A DNA stretch of 53,058 nt from CAIYRG01 sp036273455 (GTDB taxonomy: Bacteria > Pseudomonadota > Alphaproteobacteria > Micropepsales > Micropepsaceae), in NCBI GenBank assembly GCA_036273455.1, contig DASUHP010000002.1, forward strand, positions 1-53,058, given 5' to 3'. The notes beneath the pieces were generated by a model. It saw only the letters and a list, made by a program, of their open reading frames with translations, did not search any database and had not been told where the DNA came from. A program made the position numbers and the translations under genes. Positions 41,029-49,721 of the stretch are shown one piece after another. Position 1 is the first letter of the stretch. Every line of letters starts with the position of its first letter.

Positions 41029-41853
41029 TTAAAAATCCGGTTTGGTGGCTTCGGGGATTTGCGCCAGCTCCGTGTCTTCGCCAAAACTGCGATTATTCTC
41101 CGCACAGACGATTTCTTCCCATGCCGTGCGCGCGGGGTGATACTCAATCATGCCGCTCCACGGCATGGTGAAGGCGCCCGGATCGTCCACCCGGAACACC
41201 ACCTGCAGGCCTTTGCGTTTTCCGTCCGGGACGACGCGATAGCGTTCAACGACATGCAGTTTGTCCGTGTGGGGCGTGCCGAACCCGTCCACGACCGAAA
41301 GCGGCTTCACCGCCTGGCCTATTGTATCCACGACCAGCGTGTCGCCTTCATAGTGACCGACGGATTCGCCATACCATGATGGTTCTGGGCGGGCGGAGTG
41401 TTGGCGATCAAGATAAACTTTGCGGATCTGGTGGTCACGCTGGTAGATGATTGTGACCTTGTCTTTCTGTTGAAGCAGTTGGACCGGTTCGCGCAGATTC
41501 AACACTTCCGGCACGCCGGAGGGCGTGCAACTGCCATGCGCGGTCGGGACGTATTGCAGGTTCAATTCTTTTTCCGCATTTGCCTTGACGATCTCACGCG
41601 CCCAGGGCTGCAGAATGGGATTATTATAATCGCCGGCTTCCTGCTGCTGACTGGGGCTGACCCGGACCAGCGGCTTGCCCGCTGTGTCGCCCGGCACCGC
41701 ATGGAACCAGGATTCGTTGCCGCGGTCCCACAATCCCGAGAAATCGGGAACAGCAGCCGTCGTACCGGAATCCGCAATCGCCGCGGAGGATGCAGTTGCG
41801 AGAACTGCCATCGCACCGGCGGTGAGGATTCCCGCGGTCAGGACTTTGAGCAT
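41029..41853 (-). CDS. Secreted protein, intact paralogue of the frameshifted 23.7-kb gene
   Basis: A 274-residue exported protein: signal peptide (GILTAGAMAVLATASSAAIA, about 7-27), then PDFSGLWDRG, a central SCTPSGVPEVLN, KVTIIYQRDHQIRKVYLD, GHYEGDTLVVDT, GTPHTDKLHVVERYR and WSGMIEYHPARTAWEEIVCAEN. The order F/ISGxW - CxPxGxP - HExxHxxRxxxxD - GxxEGDTLVVxT - PHxDxxxxVER is shared with the broken gene at 23740-24502. I know of no assigned function. AAGGAG seven nt before 41853 sets the start; the frame extension to 42126 is non-coding. Divergent from the Bug-type binding protein by 77 bp and convergent with the molybdenum subunit. Confidence 0.78.
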   Translation of the reverse strand: MLKVLTAGILTAGAMAVLATASSAAIADSGTTAAVPDFSGLWDRGNESWFHAVPGDTAGKPLVRVSPSQQQEAGDYNNPILQPWAREIVKANAEKELNLQYVPTAHGSCTPSGVPEVLNLREPVQLLQQKDKVTIIYQRDHQIRKVYLDRQHSARPEPSWYGESVGHYEGDTLVVDTIGQAVKPLSVVDGFGTPHTDKLHVVERYRVVPDGKRKGLQVVFRVDDPGAFTMPWSGMIEYHPARTAWEEIVCAENNRSFGEDTELAQIPEATKPDF

Positions 41854-41930
41854 GATCATCTCCTTGAGATTCCTTGACCGGCGGGCAAATGTATAGCGAG
41901 CCAATTGTGTGCAAATAAGGCCCCTTAACC

Positions 41931-42968
41931 GTGCAGCACTGGTTTCGTATCCTCTCGACCGCGTGCCTGATGATCGCGCTGGTTGATGCGCGCGCGGCAT
42001 ACTCCGCAGATTTCTTTGCCGGCAAAACCATTTCGGTTTCCACGCACGCGTCGCCGGGCGGCGGATATGACACGTATTTGCGGGCCTTCGCGGCGCATTT
42101 CGGCAACCATATTCCCGGCAAGCCATCGGTCATTGTGGTCAACCAGCCGGGTGCGGGCGGGCTGACCGCGATCAATTATGCCGGCCGGATCGCACCGCGC
42201 GACGGCACGTTTCTCACGCTCGCGAATGAAGGAATTTTGTTTGAACAGGCTACCGGCGGACAGGGGCTGCGGGTTTCATTGGACGACTTCCACTGGATCG
42301 GCAATTTCGTCAAATCGAACAACGTGATTGCCACCTGGTACAAATCCGGGGTGAAGAATTTTGCCGATGCGAAAATCCGGCCGGCGTCGCTGGGCACAAC
42401 CGGCGCCGGTGCTGAATCCGATCTGCTGACTTTGTTGGTGAATGCACTGACCGGGACCCAATTCAAATTGATTCGCGGTTATGAGGGCGCGGCGCAGATG
42501 GGCGCCGCCATGGAGCGTGGCGAACTGGACGGCCGCGGGGCGAATATGTGGGCCAGCTATAAAGCCATTAATCCCAATGAGCTGCGCGACCACAAGCTCA
42601 ACCTGATCATTCAGATTGGCGAACGCAAAGAGCCGGATTTACCGGCCGTGCCGTTACTTTCCGATGTGATCAAAGGTGATCCGCGCAAGGAAGCTGTTGC
42701 CCGATTCGTGACGCTCGCGCTGGTAAATGCCAGACCTGTGTCAGCGCCGCCCGGTGTGCCGCTCGAGCGCGTCGATCTGCTCCGGCGCGCATTTGACGCG
42801 ACGATGAAGGATCCGGAATTCCTCGCCGATGCTCGCCGGCTCAGACTCGAAATCACGCCGAGCAGCGGCGAGGATGTGCAGCGGTCAGTGCATCAGGTGC
42901 TGACGACGCCAAAGGACATCATTCGCGCAACCGAAGCGATGATGGCGGCGGCTCAGCAGCAAAACTAA
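41931..42968 (+). CDS. Tripartite tricarboxylate transporter-type binding protein (Bug/TctC)
   Basis: A 345-residue periplasmic binding protein of the Bug/TctC family, which captures small carboxylates and hands them to a TctAB membrane pair. A signal peptide (about 1-25) is followed by FFAGKTISVSTHASPGGGYD, VVNQPGAGGLTAINY, APRDGTFLTLANEG and the late VSAPPGVPLERVDLLRRAFDATMKDPEFL, all family patterns. It starts at GTG 41931; ATG 41970 would cut into the signal peptide. It converges on the TctA-TctB fusion gene, stops overlapping by 4 bp, and the two are surely functional partners despite opposite strands. Ligand unknown. Confidence 0.88.
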   Translation: MQHWFRILSTACLMIALVDARAAYSADFFAGKTISVSTHASPGGGYDTYLRAFAAHFGNHIPGKPSVIVVNQPGAGGLTAINYAGRIAPRDGTFLTLANEGILFEQATGGQGLRVSLDDFHWIGNFVKSNNVIATWYKSGVKNFADAKIRPASLGTTGAGAESDLLTLLVNALTGTQFKLIRGYEGAAQMGAAMERGELDGRGANMWASYKAINPNELRDHKLNLIIQIGERKEPDLPAVPLLSDVIKGDPRKEAVARFVTLALVNARPVSAPPGVPLERVDLLRRAFDATMKDPEFLADARRLRLEITPSSGEDVQRSVHQVLTTPKDIIRATEAMMAAAQQQN

Positions 42969-45019
42969 ACGCTCGGTATCACGCCACGCAGTGCGGGAAA
43001 CACGTCGCCAAGAACGGTTGGCGGCCAGGGAATGGCGAGCAGCTGATCGAACAAAACATAGATGAAAAGACACATGACAATCGCCATCGGCAGTACAATG
43101 TGCCACCGCTCACGGCCTTCCAGCCGCATGAAGGCGGTGATGAACAACGGCACCGTCGGAATGATGCCGATCAGCGCCATGGAGCCCAGGAACGCCACCA
43201 TCCAGCCGAAGAAGATGCTGCCGCGCAACAGCAGCTTTTGCCAGGGGACGTGACTGACGGCGCTTTTGATGTCCATGTGAATTTTTTGCTCGACTTGCGC
43301 GCGCGCCATTTCATCAAGGCTCTTGGTCTTTGATCCCTTGAACACATCGTTGATCAGCGCGAGAGCGCAGAACAGGATTGCGCCCGATCCCACAATCGTG
43401 GGAACGATCCGCGCCAGCGGATTCCACGTCGTCGCCTGACTCAGCATCACGCCGAACAGCCCCAGCAAAAATACCGGAAACAGGTTCGGCCACGTAATAC
43501 GCGCCCGGCCAAATCCGCTCAGCATGCCGCCGACGCCGCCATGGCTGCGGACATCCTGCAATAGTGGCCGGAACAGGCTGAGCGCAGCCAGCGCGAACAT
43601 AAAAATGACCACCGGGCGGCTCAGCCAATCCGCGCCATAGCGCTGGATCGAAATGAACATGTAGCGTTCGAGCACACCGCCGAGAATGAATCCGAGCACA
43701 AGTGGTGGGCGCGGCCACTGGAAATGCTTCAGTGCCCAGCCGAGCACGCCGAAAAACAATAGCGAATAGAGATCGCCCCATTCGCGTTTGCCCTCGAACG
43801 CGCCGATGTAAACCAGGCACAATACGCAGGGCAGAATCAGCGTGTATCGCAGGGTCGCCAGTTTCGCGAATTGCCCCGACAGCAGAAAACACAATCCCGA
43901 TCCGAGGACATTGGCGATCGCGATGCTCCACACCATGGAATAGGTGATGTCGAGATTCTTGGTCACCATGTCTGGACCGGGCACAAGCCCGTGGATCAGG
44001 AAGGCGCCGAGAAGAATGGCCATGCCGGCCGAGGACGGCACGCCGAACACGACAGTCGGGACCAACGCGCCGCCTTCGCGTGAATTGGTCGCGCTCTCTG
44101 CGGCAATGACGCCGCGAACATCTCCCGTGCCAAATGTCCGCTGCGCATTTTTCTCCGTCCGCAGCGCATGGCCATAGGACAGCCAGTCGATGACTGCGGC
44201 GCCGATGCCCGGGATCATGCCCATGAATGAGCCCAACGCCGAACAGCGCAGTACCAGAAACCAGTTTGCGGCACAGTCGCGGATGCCCTGAAGCAAACCT
44301 GTTCTGGTATCGACATGCTTGTTTTCGGCCACAATCGAGGTGCGGCTGACGAGCAAGTCGCAAAGTTCCGGCAGGGCATAAATTCCAAGCGTCAGCGGGA
44401 CCAGCGGCAGCCCCTCCCAGAGGTATAGCTGCCCCATGGTCCATCGCAGGGTTCCGGTCTGCGGATCGGAACCGATCATTGCCAGCATCATGCCGAAACA
44501 GGCGCAAGTGAGGCCGCGCAGCGGCGTGTTGCCCGACAGCACCGAAACCATGGAGATGCCGAACACCGCCAGAGCGAGCAATTCCGGGGAGCCGACGAAG
44601 AGGATTAGCGGGCGGACAATCGGAAGCAGCACGGCCATCAGCGCGGCGCCGAATAGACCACCGATCATGGCCGCCATATAGGAGGCACCCAAGGCCCGCC
44701 CGGCTTCTCCGCGCCGGGTCATGGGGTAACCATCCAGCGTCGTGGCCGCGGAGGCAGCGTGCCCCGGCGCGCCCAATACGATGGCCGAAATCGGATCGGC
44801 AGTCGTCGTCGTGGCGCCCAAACCCAGCAAAAGCGCCATGGCCGTGGGGGTGTCCAACGCATAAGTGAACGGCAGCAGAAGCGCGGTTCCGGCGACCCCC
44901 CCGATGCCAGGCAGAATGCCCAGGCACAGCCCCATCGAGACGCCAAGGAACAGGAAAACCAGCTGGTGGGGATTCAGAATTATTAACAGGGCTTCGCCTG
45001 CCGAGTGCAGGATGTCCAC
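42965..45019 (-). CDS. Tripartite tricarboxylate transporter permease, TctA-TctB fusion
   Basis: A 684-residue inner-membrane protein. The first about 500 residues are TctA: LGVSMGLCLGILPGIGGVAG, then GATTTTADPISAIVLGAPGHAA, ALGSFMGMIPGIGAAVIDW and ATNSREGGALVPTVVFGVP, with 10-12 helices. After a linker with a soluble stretch (SLDEMARAQVEQ) come four further helices (from WPNLFPVFLLGLFGVMLSQ to VMCLFIYVLFDQLLAIPW), matching the small TctB subunit normally encoded separately. GGAAGGG upstream supports GTG 45019 as start; a TTG at 45049 is the alternative. Convergent with the Bug-type binding protein. With it, a complete secondary carboxylate importer is present. Confidence 0.88.
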   Translation of the reverse strand: MDILHSAGEALLIILNPHQLVFLFLGVSMGLCLGILPGIGGVAGTALLLPFTYALDTPTAMALLLGLGATTTTADPISAIVLGAPGHAASAATTLDGYPMTRRGEAGRALGASYMAAMIGGLFGAALMAVLLPIVRPLILFVGSPELLALAVFGISMVSVLSGNTPLRGLTCACFGMMLAMIGSDPQTGTLRWTMGQLYLWEGLPLVPLTLGIYALPELCDLLVSRTSIVAENKHVDTRTGLLQGIRDCAANWFLVLRCSALGSFMGMIPGIGAAVIDWLSYGHALRTEKNAQRTFGTGDVRGVIAAESATNSREGGALVPTVVFGVPSSAGMAILLGAFLIHGLVPGPDMVTKNLDITYSMVWSIAIANVLGSGLCFLLSGQFAKLATLRYTLILPCVLCLVYIGAFEGKREWGDLYSLLFFGVLGWALKHFQWPRPPLVLGFILGGVLERYMFISIQRYGADWLSRPVVIFMFALAALSLFRPLLQDVRSHGGVGGMLSGFGRARITWPNLFPVFLLGLFGVMLSQATTWNPLARIVPTIVGSGAILFCALALINDVFKGSKTKSLDEMARAQVEQKIHMDIKSAVSHVPWQKLLLRGSIFFGWMVAFLGSMALIGIIPTVPLFITAFMRLEGRERWHIVLPMAIVMCLFIYVLFDQLLAIPWPPTVLGDVFPALRGVIPSV

Positions 45020-45206
45020 GCTGTGCCCTTCCGTGCCTTCGCCAGCCAAAACAGTGGGTTAAACTTCGGGTCTCTGCAAGCCGGACAGTGGCCGGTTCCC
45101 CGGCACAACTTGCCCTGAGGGGGCCCTGGACCGGAACTATCGCAACTGACTGAGCGTTTCGGCCCATGACAGCTTTAGGGATGCGCAAGCGGCCAGATCA
45201 GCCTTC

Positions 45207-45249
45207 AACCGGACGGAAGTTTCGCCGGCACAATCCGGCAAATCCGGTT
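45207..45249 (+). promoter_or_regulatory. Nested stem-loop in the leader of the 45.3-kb gene
   Basis: AACCGGA (45207-45213) pairs with TCCGGTT (45243-45249), and inside it GCCGG (45224-45228) pairs with CCGGC (45235-45239). It ends 46 bp before the ATG at 45296. It may be an operator or a leader RNA structure. Nothing else was recognised in the 276-bp gap. Confidence 0.38.
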
Positions 45250-45295
45250 CGGTGCGCAGACCCGAGAGTAAGGGTACAATCAAACGGAGTCTGCG

Positions 45296-45682
45296 ATGAC
45301 GTATCTCGATGTCAGTCCGATGATTCATGCACTCCGCGCCAGCCCGGAGCAGTTCGAATTCACCAGCGGCTCTCTTCACCACATCCCCAGCCGCCACCGG
45401 TTCCAGTTCGACGAAGGTCGGGTGCGCGTAGACGCCCATTGCGACTGCGCGTTCCTCACGATCGAGCACCGCCAGGAAGGCGCCCTGTGTGAAGCTTTCC
45501 AGCAATGGCATGTGAACTACTGGCGCCCCATTGAGATCAATCGGGAATTTGCCGAACATTTCGCGCAGCCCTCGTGGGTCCGCCGGGTGCTGATCAGCCT
45601 GACGGAGCGCGCCCATCGCTGGCTGATGACCCAGCCGCGGCATAAGGAAGCTTACAAATCCTTCGGCGTTCCGGCAGAATAA
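45296..45682 (+). CDS. Hypothetical protein, 128 aa
   Basis: Not recognised. The 128-residue product is soluble, without signal peptide or membrane helix, and unusually rich in His, Phe, Trp, Glu and Arg (e.g. SLHHIPSRHRFQFD, DAHCDCAF, FQQWHVNYWRP). The spaced HCDC and several His could bind metal, but no standard motif is formed. AACGGAGTCTGCG before the ATG is a good ribosome-binding site, and the codon usage looks like that of its neighbours, so I take it as a real gene. It is divergent from the TctA-TctB gene and 121 bp ahead of the glycosyltransferase operon on the same strand. Confidence 0.65.
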   Translation: MTYLDVSPMIHALRASPEQFEFTSGSLHHIPSRHRFQFDEGRVRVDAHCDCAFLTIEHRQEGALCEAFQQWHVNYWRPIEINREFAEHFAQPSWVRRVLISLTERAHRWLMTQPRHKEAYKSFGVPAE

Positions 45683-45803
45683 GGCCGGGACGCGCATTGC
45701 CCCACGGTATCCTGCCGCCGGGGCTTGGATTGGGTAGCCACAGCGTGATCCGCAACCGGGTCGCGCTGTTGGCTTGAGTCGGGAAAGCGGCTCCAGGAGG
45801 TCC

Positions 45804-46958
45804 ATGGAAATCACGGCATCGTTGGTATTCGCAGCCGCCGTCTGTTTTCTGATTGTTCGCGCTTTGCGGCAAAGAGGGTTGCTGCAGGAACTGGCGCCGG
45901 TTGTGGCAGACGTGGCGCATCCAATGCCTGCCGTGGCAGTCATCATTCCGGCGCGAAATGAAGCCGCCAATATCGGCCCCTGCCTTTTGAGTCTCGCCGG
46001 ACAGACTTACCCAACAGCCCGCTTGCGGATTTTTGTCGTCGATGACGGCTCATCCGACGGGACTCCGGAAATCGTGCGCGGATTGGCGGCCAAATTTCCC
46101 CTGATCCGTCTTTTCCACAGCCCGCCGCTGGGTGACGGATGGACTGGTAAGTGTCAGGCGTGCTGGGAAGGCGCCACGGCGGTCGATCAGGATACTGATT
46201 ATCTCTGCTTCATCGACGCGGATATGCGTGCGCAGCCGGATTTGCTGCGCAGCTCCATTGCGGCCGCGCTCGAGGGTGATATCGCATTGCTGTCGCTTGC
46301 TCCCCGCCATGAGCTGGGAAGCTTTGCCGAACGGTTGCTGCTTCCCTGCGGGCATTACCTCCTCGGCTTCCGCCAGGATCTGGCGGAATTGCAGGCGCCC
46401 GACTCACACAATGCGACGGTCACGGGCCAGTTTATCCTGGTTCACCGCAGCGCTTATGAGCAGGTGGGCGGGCATGCCGCAGTGCGCGGCATTATTAGCG
46501 AAGATGTCGCACTCGGCAGACTGGTCAAGAATTCCGGATCGCGCGTGCTGCTGATGGGCGGAACTCAACTGATCTCAACCCGCATGTATCAGGGCTGGCA
46601 CAGCCTGTGGCACGGAATCGCCAAGAACTACGTCGACATGCTGGACGGTCCTTTGTCCACCGTGACGACGGGCCTTGCCGCCTTCGTACTCGCCTGGGCC
46701 GCGTATCTGCTTCCCTTGCTGGATGGGACCGCTTGCCGTGCCGGATCGAATCCCGCCTGCGCAGGGCTCGTGTTTGCGCTCCCGGCTTCCGCTTCGGTTT
46801 TTGGACTCCACCTCGCGGGATCGCGCTATTTTCGCATACCGGTCTGGTATGCGCTGCTGTTCCCGTTGGCCTACACCGTTGGCGTCGGGATCGCCTTCGA
46901 CAGTGTGCTGCGCCGGTTTACCGGACGCGTTCGCTGGAAGGACCGCATCTATCCATGA
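45804..46958 (+). CDS. Glycosyltransferase family 2, HpnB-like
   Basis: A 384-residue membrane-anchored GT2 enzyme. An N-terminal helix (about 4-22) is followed by the catalytic GT-A domain: VAVIIPARNEAANIG, FVVDDGSSDGT, GWTGKCQACWEGA (typical of the hopene-associated HpnB and carotenoid-type branch), FIDADMR as the DxD and SEDVALGRLVKNSG with the acceptor-binding ED. Three or so helices close the C-terminus. CAGGAGGTCC before 45804 is an ideal ribosome-binding site. Its stop overlaps the next ATG (ATGA). No hopanoid genes (shc, hpnC-D-E) are in the window, so the HpnB role is tentative; acceptor unknown. Confidence 0.83.
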   Translation: MEITASLVFAAAVCFLIVRALRQRGLLQELAPVVADVAHPMPAVAVIIPARNEAANIGPCLLSLAGQTYPTARLRIFVVDDGSSDGTPEIVRGLAAKFPLIRLFHSPPLGDGWTGKCQACWEGATAVDQDTDYLCFIDADMRAQPDLLRSSIAAALEGDIALLSLAPRHELGSFAERLLLPCGHYLLGFRQDLAELQAPDSHNATVTGQFILVHRSAYEQVGGHAAVRGIISEDVALGRLVKNSGSRVLLMGGTQLISTRMYQGWHSLWHGIAKNYVDMLDGPLSTVTTGLAAFVLAWAAYLLPLLDGTACRAGSNPACAGLVFALPASASVFGLHLAGSRYFRIPVWYALLFPLAYTVGVGIAFDSVLRRFTGRVRWKDRIYP

Positions 46959-48034
46959 ACAAGCCCGCCAATATTGAAAATCCGGAGCGCACACGAATCA
47001 GCCGCTCAGAACCGGTCGACAAAGCCTTTGTCATGGAACTGGCCGCCGGCATTGCAGTTTTGCTGTTCTTCTATGAGATCGGCGTCATACTTCTGCCGTT
47101 CGTAATTTCGGCGATCATCGGTTTCATCTGCACGCCAGTGGTCGAATGGTTGAGCCGCAAGGCGCGGTTGCCCCGCTTACTTGCGTCGGCTGTCGTGTTT
47201 GTTGTGCTCGCCGCGATCGGAGCCCTGATCGGGTTTCTCGCCATTCCGCCGTTTGTCGCCGAAGTCACACAGATGGTCGGTCATCTTCAGACCATGATCG
47301 AAACGCTGATGACGCGGCTGTTTGGCAGTGGTCCAATCCAGTTCTTTGGCAATTCCAATTCGCCGGCACAAATCGCCGCCATGGTGGTCAATGAGCTGCG
47401 CAATCTCGTGCAGCAAAATGGTCATCTGCTGCTGCTTGCCGGTGGCGGCATCGCGGCGTTCTTCAGTTTTATACTCACCTGGGTGTTGCTGTTTTACTTC
47501 CTCGCCGACGGCCCGAGGATTGCAAGCGGCATCGTGTGGCTGGTGCCTCCCACGCGCAGGCCACTCATCCACCGCATTCTGCCGGTATTGTCGGCAACGC
47601 TCCGCCGCTATTACATCGGCGTCCTGATGGTCGTGATTTACGCGTCAATAGCCGCCTATGTAGGACTCGGACTTTTTCTCCACATCGATCACGCGATCAT
47701 TCTTGCAATTTTGACCGGCTTTCTGGAGGCCATTCCTGTAGTCGGCCCGGCGGCATCCACGGTGTTGGCCGTCTTGGCGGGGATGAATCAAGCCACCACC
47801 TTTGCCAGCATCATCGGCATCGGGATCTATCTCACGCTACTCCGGGTTTCGATCGATAATGTTCTGGGGCCCCTGATCCTGGGGGCTGCGGGGCGGATTT
47901 CACCGGTTCTGGTGATGTTCTGCTTTCTCTCGGGCGCCGTCCTGTTTGGGATTGCAGGAGTGATCCTCGCGGTCCCCTTTGCGCTGGGGATCAAGGTCAT
48001 TCTGGAAGCCGTGTATGGCGATCCGCTGGGCTGA
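46955..48034 (+). CDS. AI-2E family (PerM/TqsA-type) transporter
   Basis: A 359-residue inner-membrane protein of the AI-2E exporter superfamily, with about eight helices. Two helices near the start (AAGIAVLLFFYEIGVILLPF..., about 27-60) are followed by a long soluble segment with IPPFVAEVTQMVGHLQTMIE, then VLLFYFLADG, YYIGVLMVVIYAS, ILTGFLEAIPVVGPAAS and the final DNVLGPLILG. Members export signals, antimicrobial or other amphiphilic solutes, or act as Na+/H+ antiporters, so a specific role cannot be assigned. ATG 46955 overlaps the glycosyltransferase stop by 4 nt; the longer frame back to 46607 is inside that gene. Confidence 0.87.
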   Translation: MNKPANIENPERTRISRSEPVDKAFVMELAAGIAVLLFFYEIGVILLPFVISAIIGFICTPVVEWLSRKARLPRLLASAVVFVVLAAIGALIGFLAIPPFVAEVTQMVGHLQTMIETLMTRLFGSGPIQFFGNSNSPAQIAAMVVNELRNLVQQNGHLLLLAGGGIAAFFSFILTWVLLFYFLADGPRIASGIVWLVPPTRRPLIHRILPVLSATLRRYYIGVLMVVIYASIAAYVGLGLFLHIDHAIILAILTGFLEAIPVVGPAASTVLAVLAGMNQATTFASIIGIGIYLTLLRVSIDNVLGPLILGAAGRISPVLVMFCFLSGAVLFGIAGVILAVPFALGIKVILEAVYGDPLG

Positions 48035-48125
48035 GCTATGTCGGGCTTGATTCAGCCACTGTCGAAACGCAACGATCGCTTGCCGCTGCCTTCCAGGGCA
48101 GCTGATTTGCGGGTTCCGCCAATCC

Positions 48126-48779
48126 ATGACATCCAGAGATTCTGAAATCCTGCCCTGGTCGCCTCTGCGCTGGATCGGGCATGCGGCGCTGAGGCTCGAT
48201 GATGTTCTCAGGCGAAATCACCGTGTCCATGAATACTCCACCGATGCCCGCTGTGTATTCCGTATGCAGCTGGATAAAGCCGGCCATGATTTCGTGCTCA
48301 CCGACGGCACCCGGATTTGCCGCGCAGAAAGTGTCATAAACCTGCATCTGTGGAACGAACATGTCCCGGTCATACCCCGGGATGGACTAACCGTCGGGTG
48401 GGGCCGTCAGATGTCCGCGAGCATGAGTTACTCCATGCGCCAGCTGGCGGCATACCTGGCATGCCACCCTGAATTCAACATTGTGGCGGGAGTTCGTTTC
48501 AAGACGGCGGTAGCGACCGCGAATCGGACGACTCAGTTGTTGCGCATCATGCAGCATTTTGGCTTTGAGACTGTGCAGGAGCGATCTGCCGTCTCCTGGC
48601 GACAAAAGCTGCATGAATTCGGGGAGAACATCCTGGCATTACTGCTGCTCACCGCGGTCAATCCGAAATCCGCGCGTATCAGCGTATTGTGGCGAGTTCG
48701 ATCCCAGGTTCTGATATCGCGCAAAGACTTCGATCGGCGCTACCGAGCGCGCAACCCGGCCAAGCTGGCGGCAAAGTGA
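48126..48779 (+). CDS. YkoP-like protein
   Basis: A 217-residue protein probably of the YkoP-like domain family, whose members occur alone or fused to polysaccharide deacetylases. Supporting segments are the basic opening (DDVLRRNHRVHEYS), a strand-rich DARCVFRMQL, and GTRICRAESVINLHLWNEHVP, the conserved core, followed by an amphipathic helical half (SYSMRQLAAYLACHPEF) and a basic tail. It has no signal peptide; a hydrophobic run (NILALLLLTAVNP) lies near residue 175. It begins 91 bp after the AI-2E gene on the same strand and follows the glycosyltransferase, suggesting a cell-envelope role. Family call moderate, function unknown. Confidence 0.6.
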   Translation: MTSRDSEILPWSPLRWIGHAALRLDDVLRRNHRVHEYSTDARCVFRMQLDKAGHDFVLTDGTRICRAESVINLHLWNEHVPVIPRDGLTVGWGRQMSASMSYSMRQLAAYLACHPEFNIVAGVRFKTAVATANRTTQLLRIMQHFGFETVQERSAVSWRQKLHEFGENILALLLLTAVNPKSARISVLWRVRSQVLISRKDFDRRYRARNPAKLAAK

Positions 48780-48800
48780 AGCTGCTTGCGTTGCGTTCGT

Positions 48801-49721
48801 CTAAGCAGGAGGGATTTGGCGGTCCTCTTCACGCAGCGTGTTGTGGATATGAGTTGCGGCTATTGCGGCATGACCGGCGGCAACCGCGATCTGATTCAGT
48901 TCATTGACCACGTCACCTGCGGCATAAATCCCCGGCACAGTCGTGCGCTGATGTGCGTCCGTTTCAATGCATCCTTCGGCGTTCAGCTTTCCGCCAAGCG
49001 AGGCAAGCAGATCGGCGCGCGGATCAGCCCCCATTGCGGGATATAACACCTCGACCTTCCGTTCTTCTCCGTTCACCAGGATCACCGTTATGGAGTCGCC
49101 CTCGATCTTCAGATCGGCCACGGCACTCGGGCAAACCTGTATACCGGCATGCGCCAGCCAATCGCGCTGTTCGGGCGACAGCGGGCACTCGTCGAGCGGC
49201 AGGAGCAACAGGCGATCGGTGTAGCCGCGCAAAAAAGCGAGCTTCGGGATGGCATGCGCGGACGGTCCCATGACTGCAATTTCGCGCTCCGCCGCCTCGT
49301 ATGCATCGCAGATGGGGCATAGGCGCAGCTGCCCGCGCCAGATGAGCTGGCGGATATTCGGAAGCTTCGGTTGCCGGTCCACGATTCCGGTTGCAAGAAT
49401 TATTTTACGGCACCTCATTTCGCTGTCACCGGCGATGGCTGCAAAGCCCGATTCGATGCGCCGGATTTCCGTCACGCGCCCGGACTGTACTGAAACACCA
49501 TAGCGTTCCGCCTGCGCCCGCAGACGCGCCAGCAGCTCTGTGCCTGCAATGCCATCCGGGAATCCCGGACAATTGTGGGTGCACGGAATGGCCGCCGCCC
49601 GGCTTCGACCGTCATCCATGACAAGAACACGCCGGCGAAAACGCGCAAGATAGGTTGCGGCGATCAGCCCTGCCGGTCCGGCGCCGACGATCAGGCAATC
49701 GGCGGAATCATTTGCCCGCAT
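48801..49721 (-). CDS. Thioredoxin-reductase-like FAD/NAD(P) oxidoreductase
   Basis: A 306-residue two-domain flavoprotein. The N-terminal FAD motif is CLIVGAGPAGLIAATYLARF, the NAD(P) domain lies in the middle (VMGPSAHAIPKLAFLRG, with an altered nucleotide-binding glycine pattern), and GIYAAGDVV closes the FAD site. The redox pair reads RLCPICDAYE rather than the CAT/VC of true thioredoxin reductase, a variant seen in a related group of uncertain partner. The middle motif, normally GxGxxA, is GPSAHA, so pyridine-nucleotide binding may be changed. The start lies directly after the glgX stop (TGAATG), so the two are co-transcribed; the functional reason is unclear. Confidence 0.85.
   Translation of the reverse strand: MRANDSADCLIVGAGPAGLIAATYLARFRRRVLVMDDGRSRAAAIPCTHNCPGFPDGIAGTELLARLRAQAERYGVSVQSGRVTEIRRIESGFAAIAGDSEMRCRKIILATGIVDRQPKLPNIRQLIWRGQLRLCPICDAYEAAEREIAVMGPSAHAIPKLAFLRGYTDRLLLLPLDECPLSPEQRDWLAHAGIQVCPSAVADLKIEGDSITVILVNGEERKVEVLYPAMGADPRADLLASLGGKLNAEGCIETDAHQRTTVPGIYAAGDVVNELNQIAVAAGHAAIAATHIHNTLREEDRQIPPA

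Noticed and set aside
43314..45188. 624-codon minus-strand ORF overlapping the TctA-TctB gene
   Set aside because: Same strand, other frame; Arg/Pro-rich with no membrane helices, whereas the 42965-45019 frame is a clear permease.
45137..45970. 277-codon minus-strand ORF opposite the 45.3-kb hypothetical gene
   Set aside because: It spans the ribosome-binding site and start of two plus-strand genes and has no signal or motif; the plus-strand frame has the better start.
45804..48779. A hopanoid biosynthesis cluster around the HpnB-like gene
   Set aside because: No squalene-hopene cyclase or other hpn gene is present; only the glycosyltransferase is HpnB-like, so a cluster cannot be claimed.
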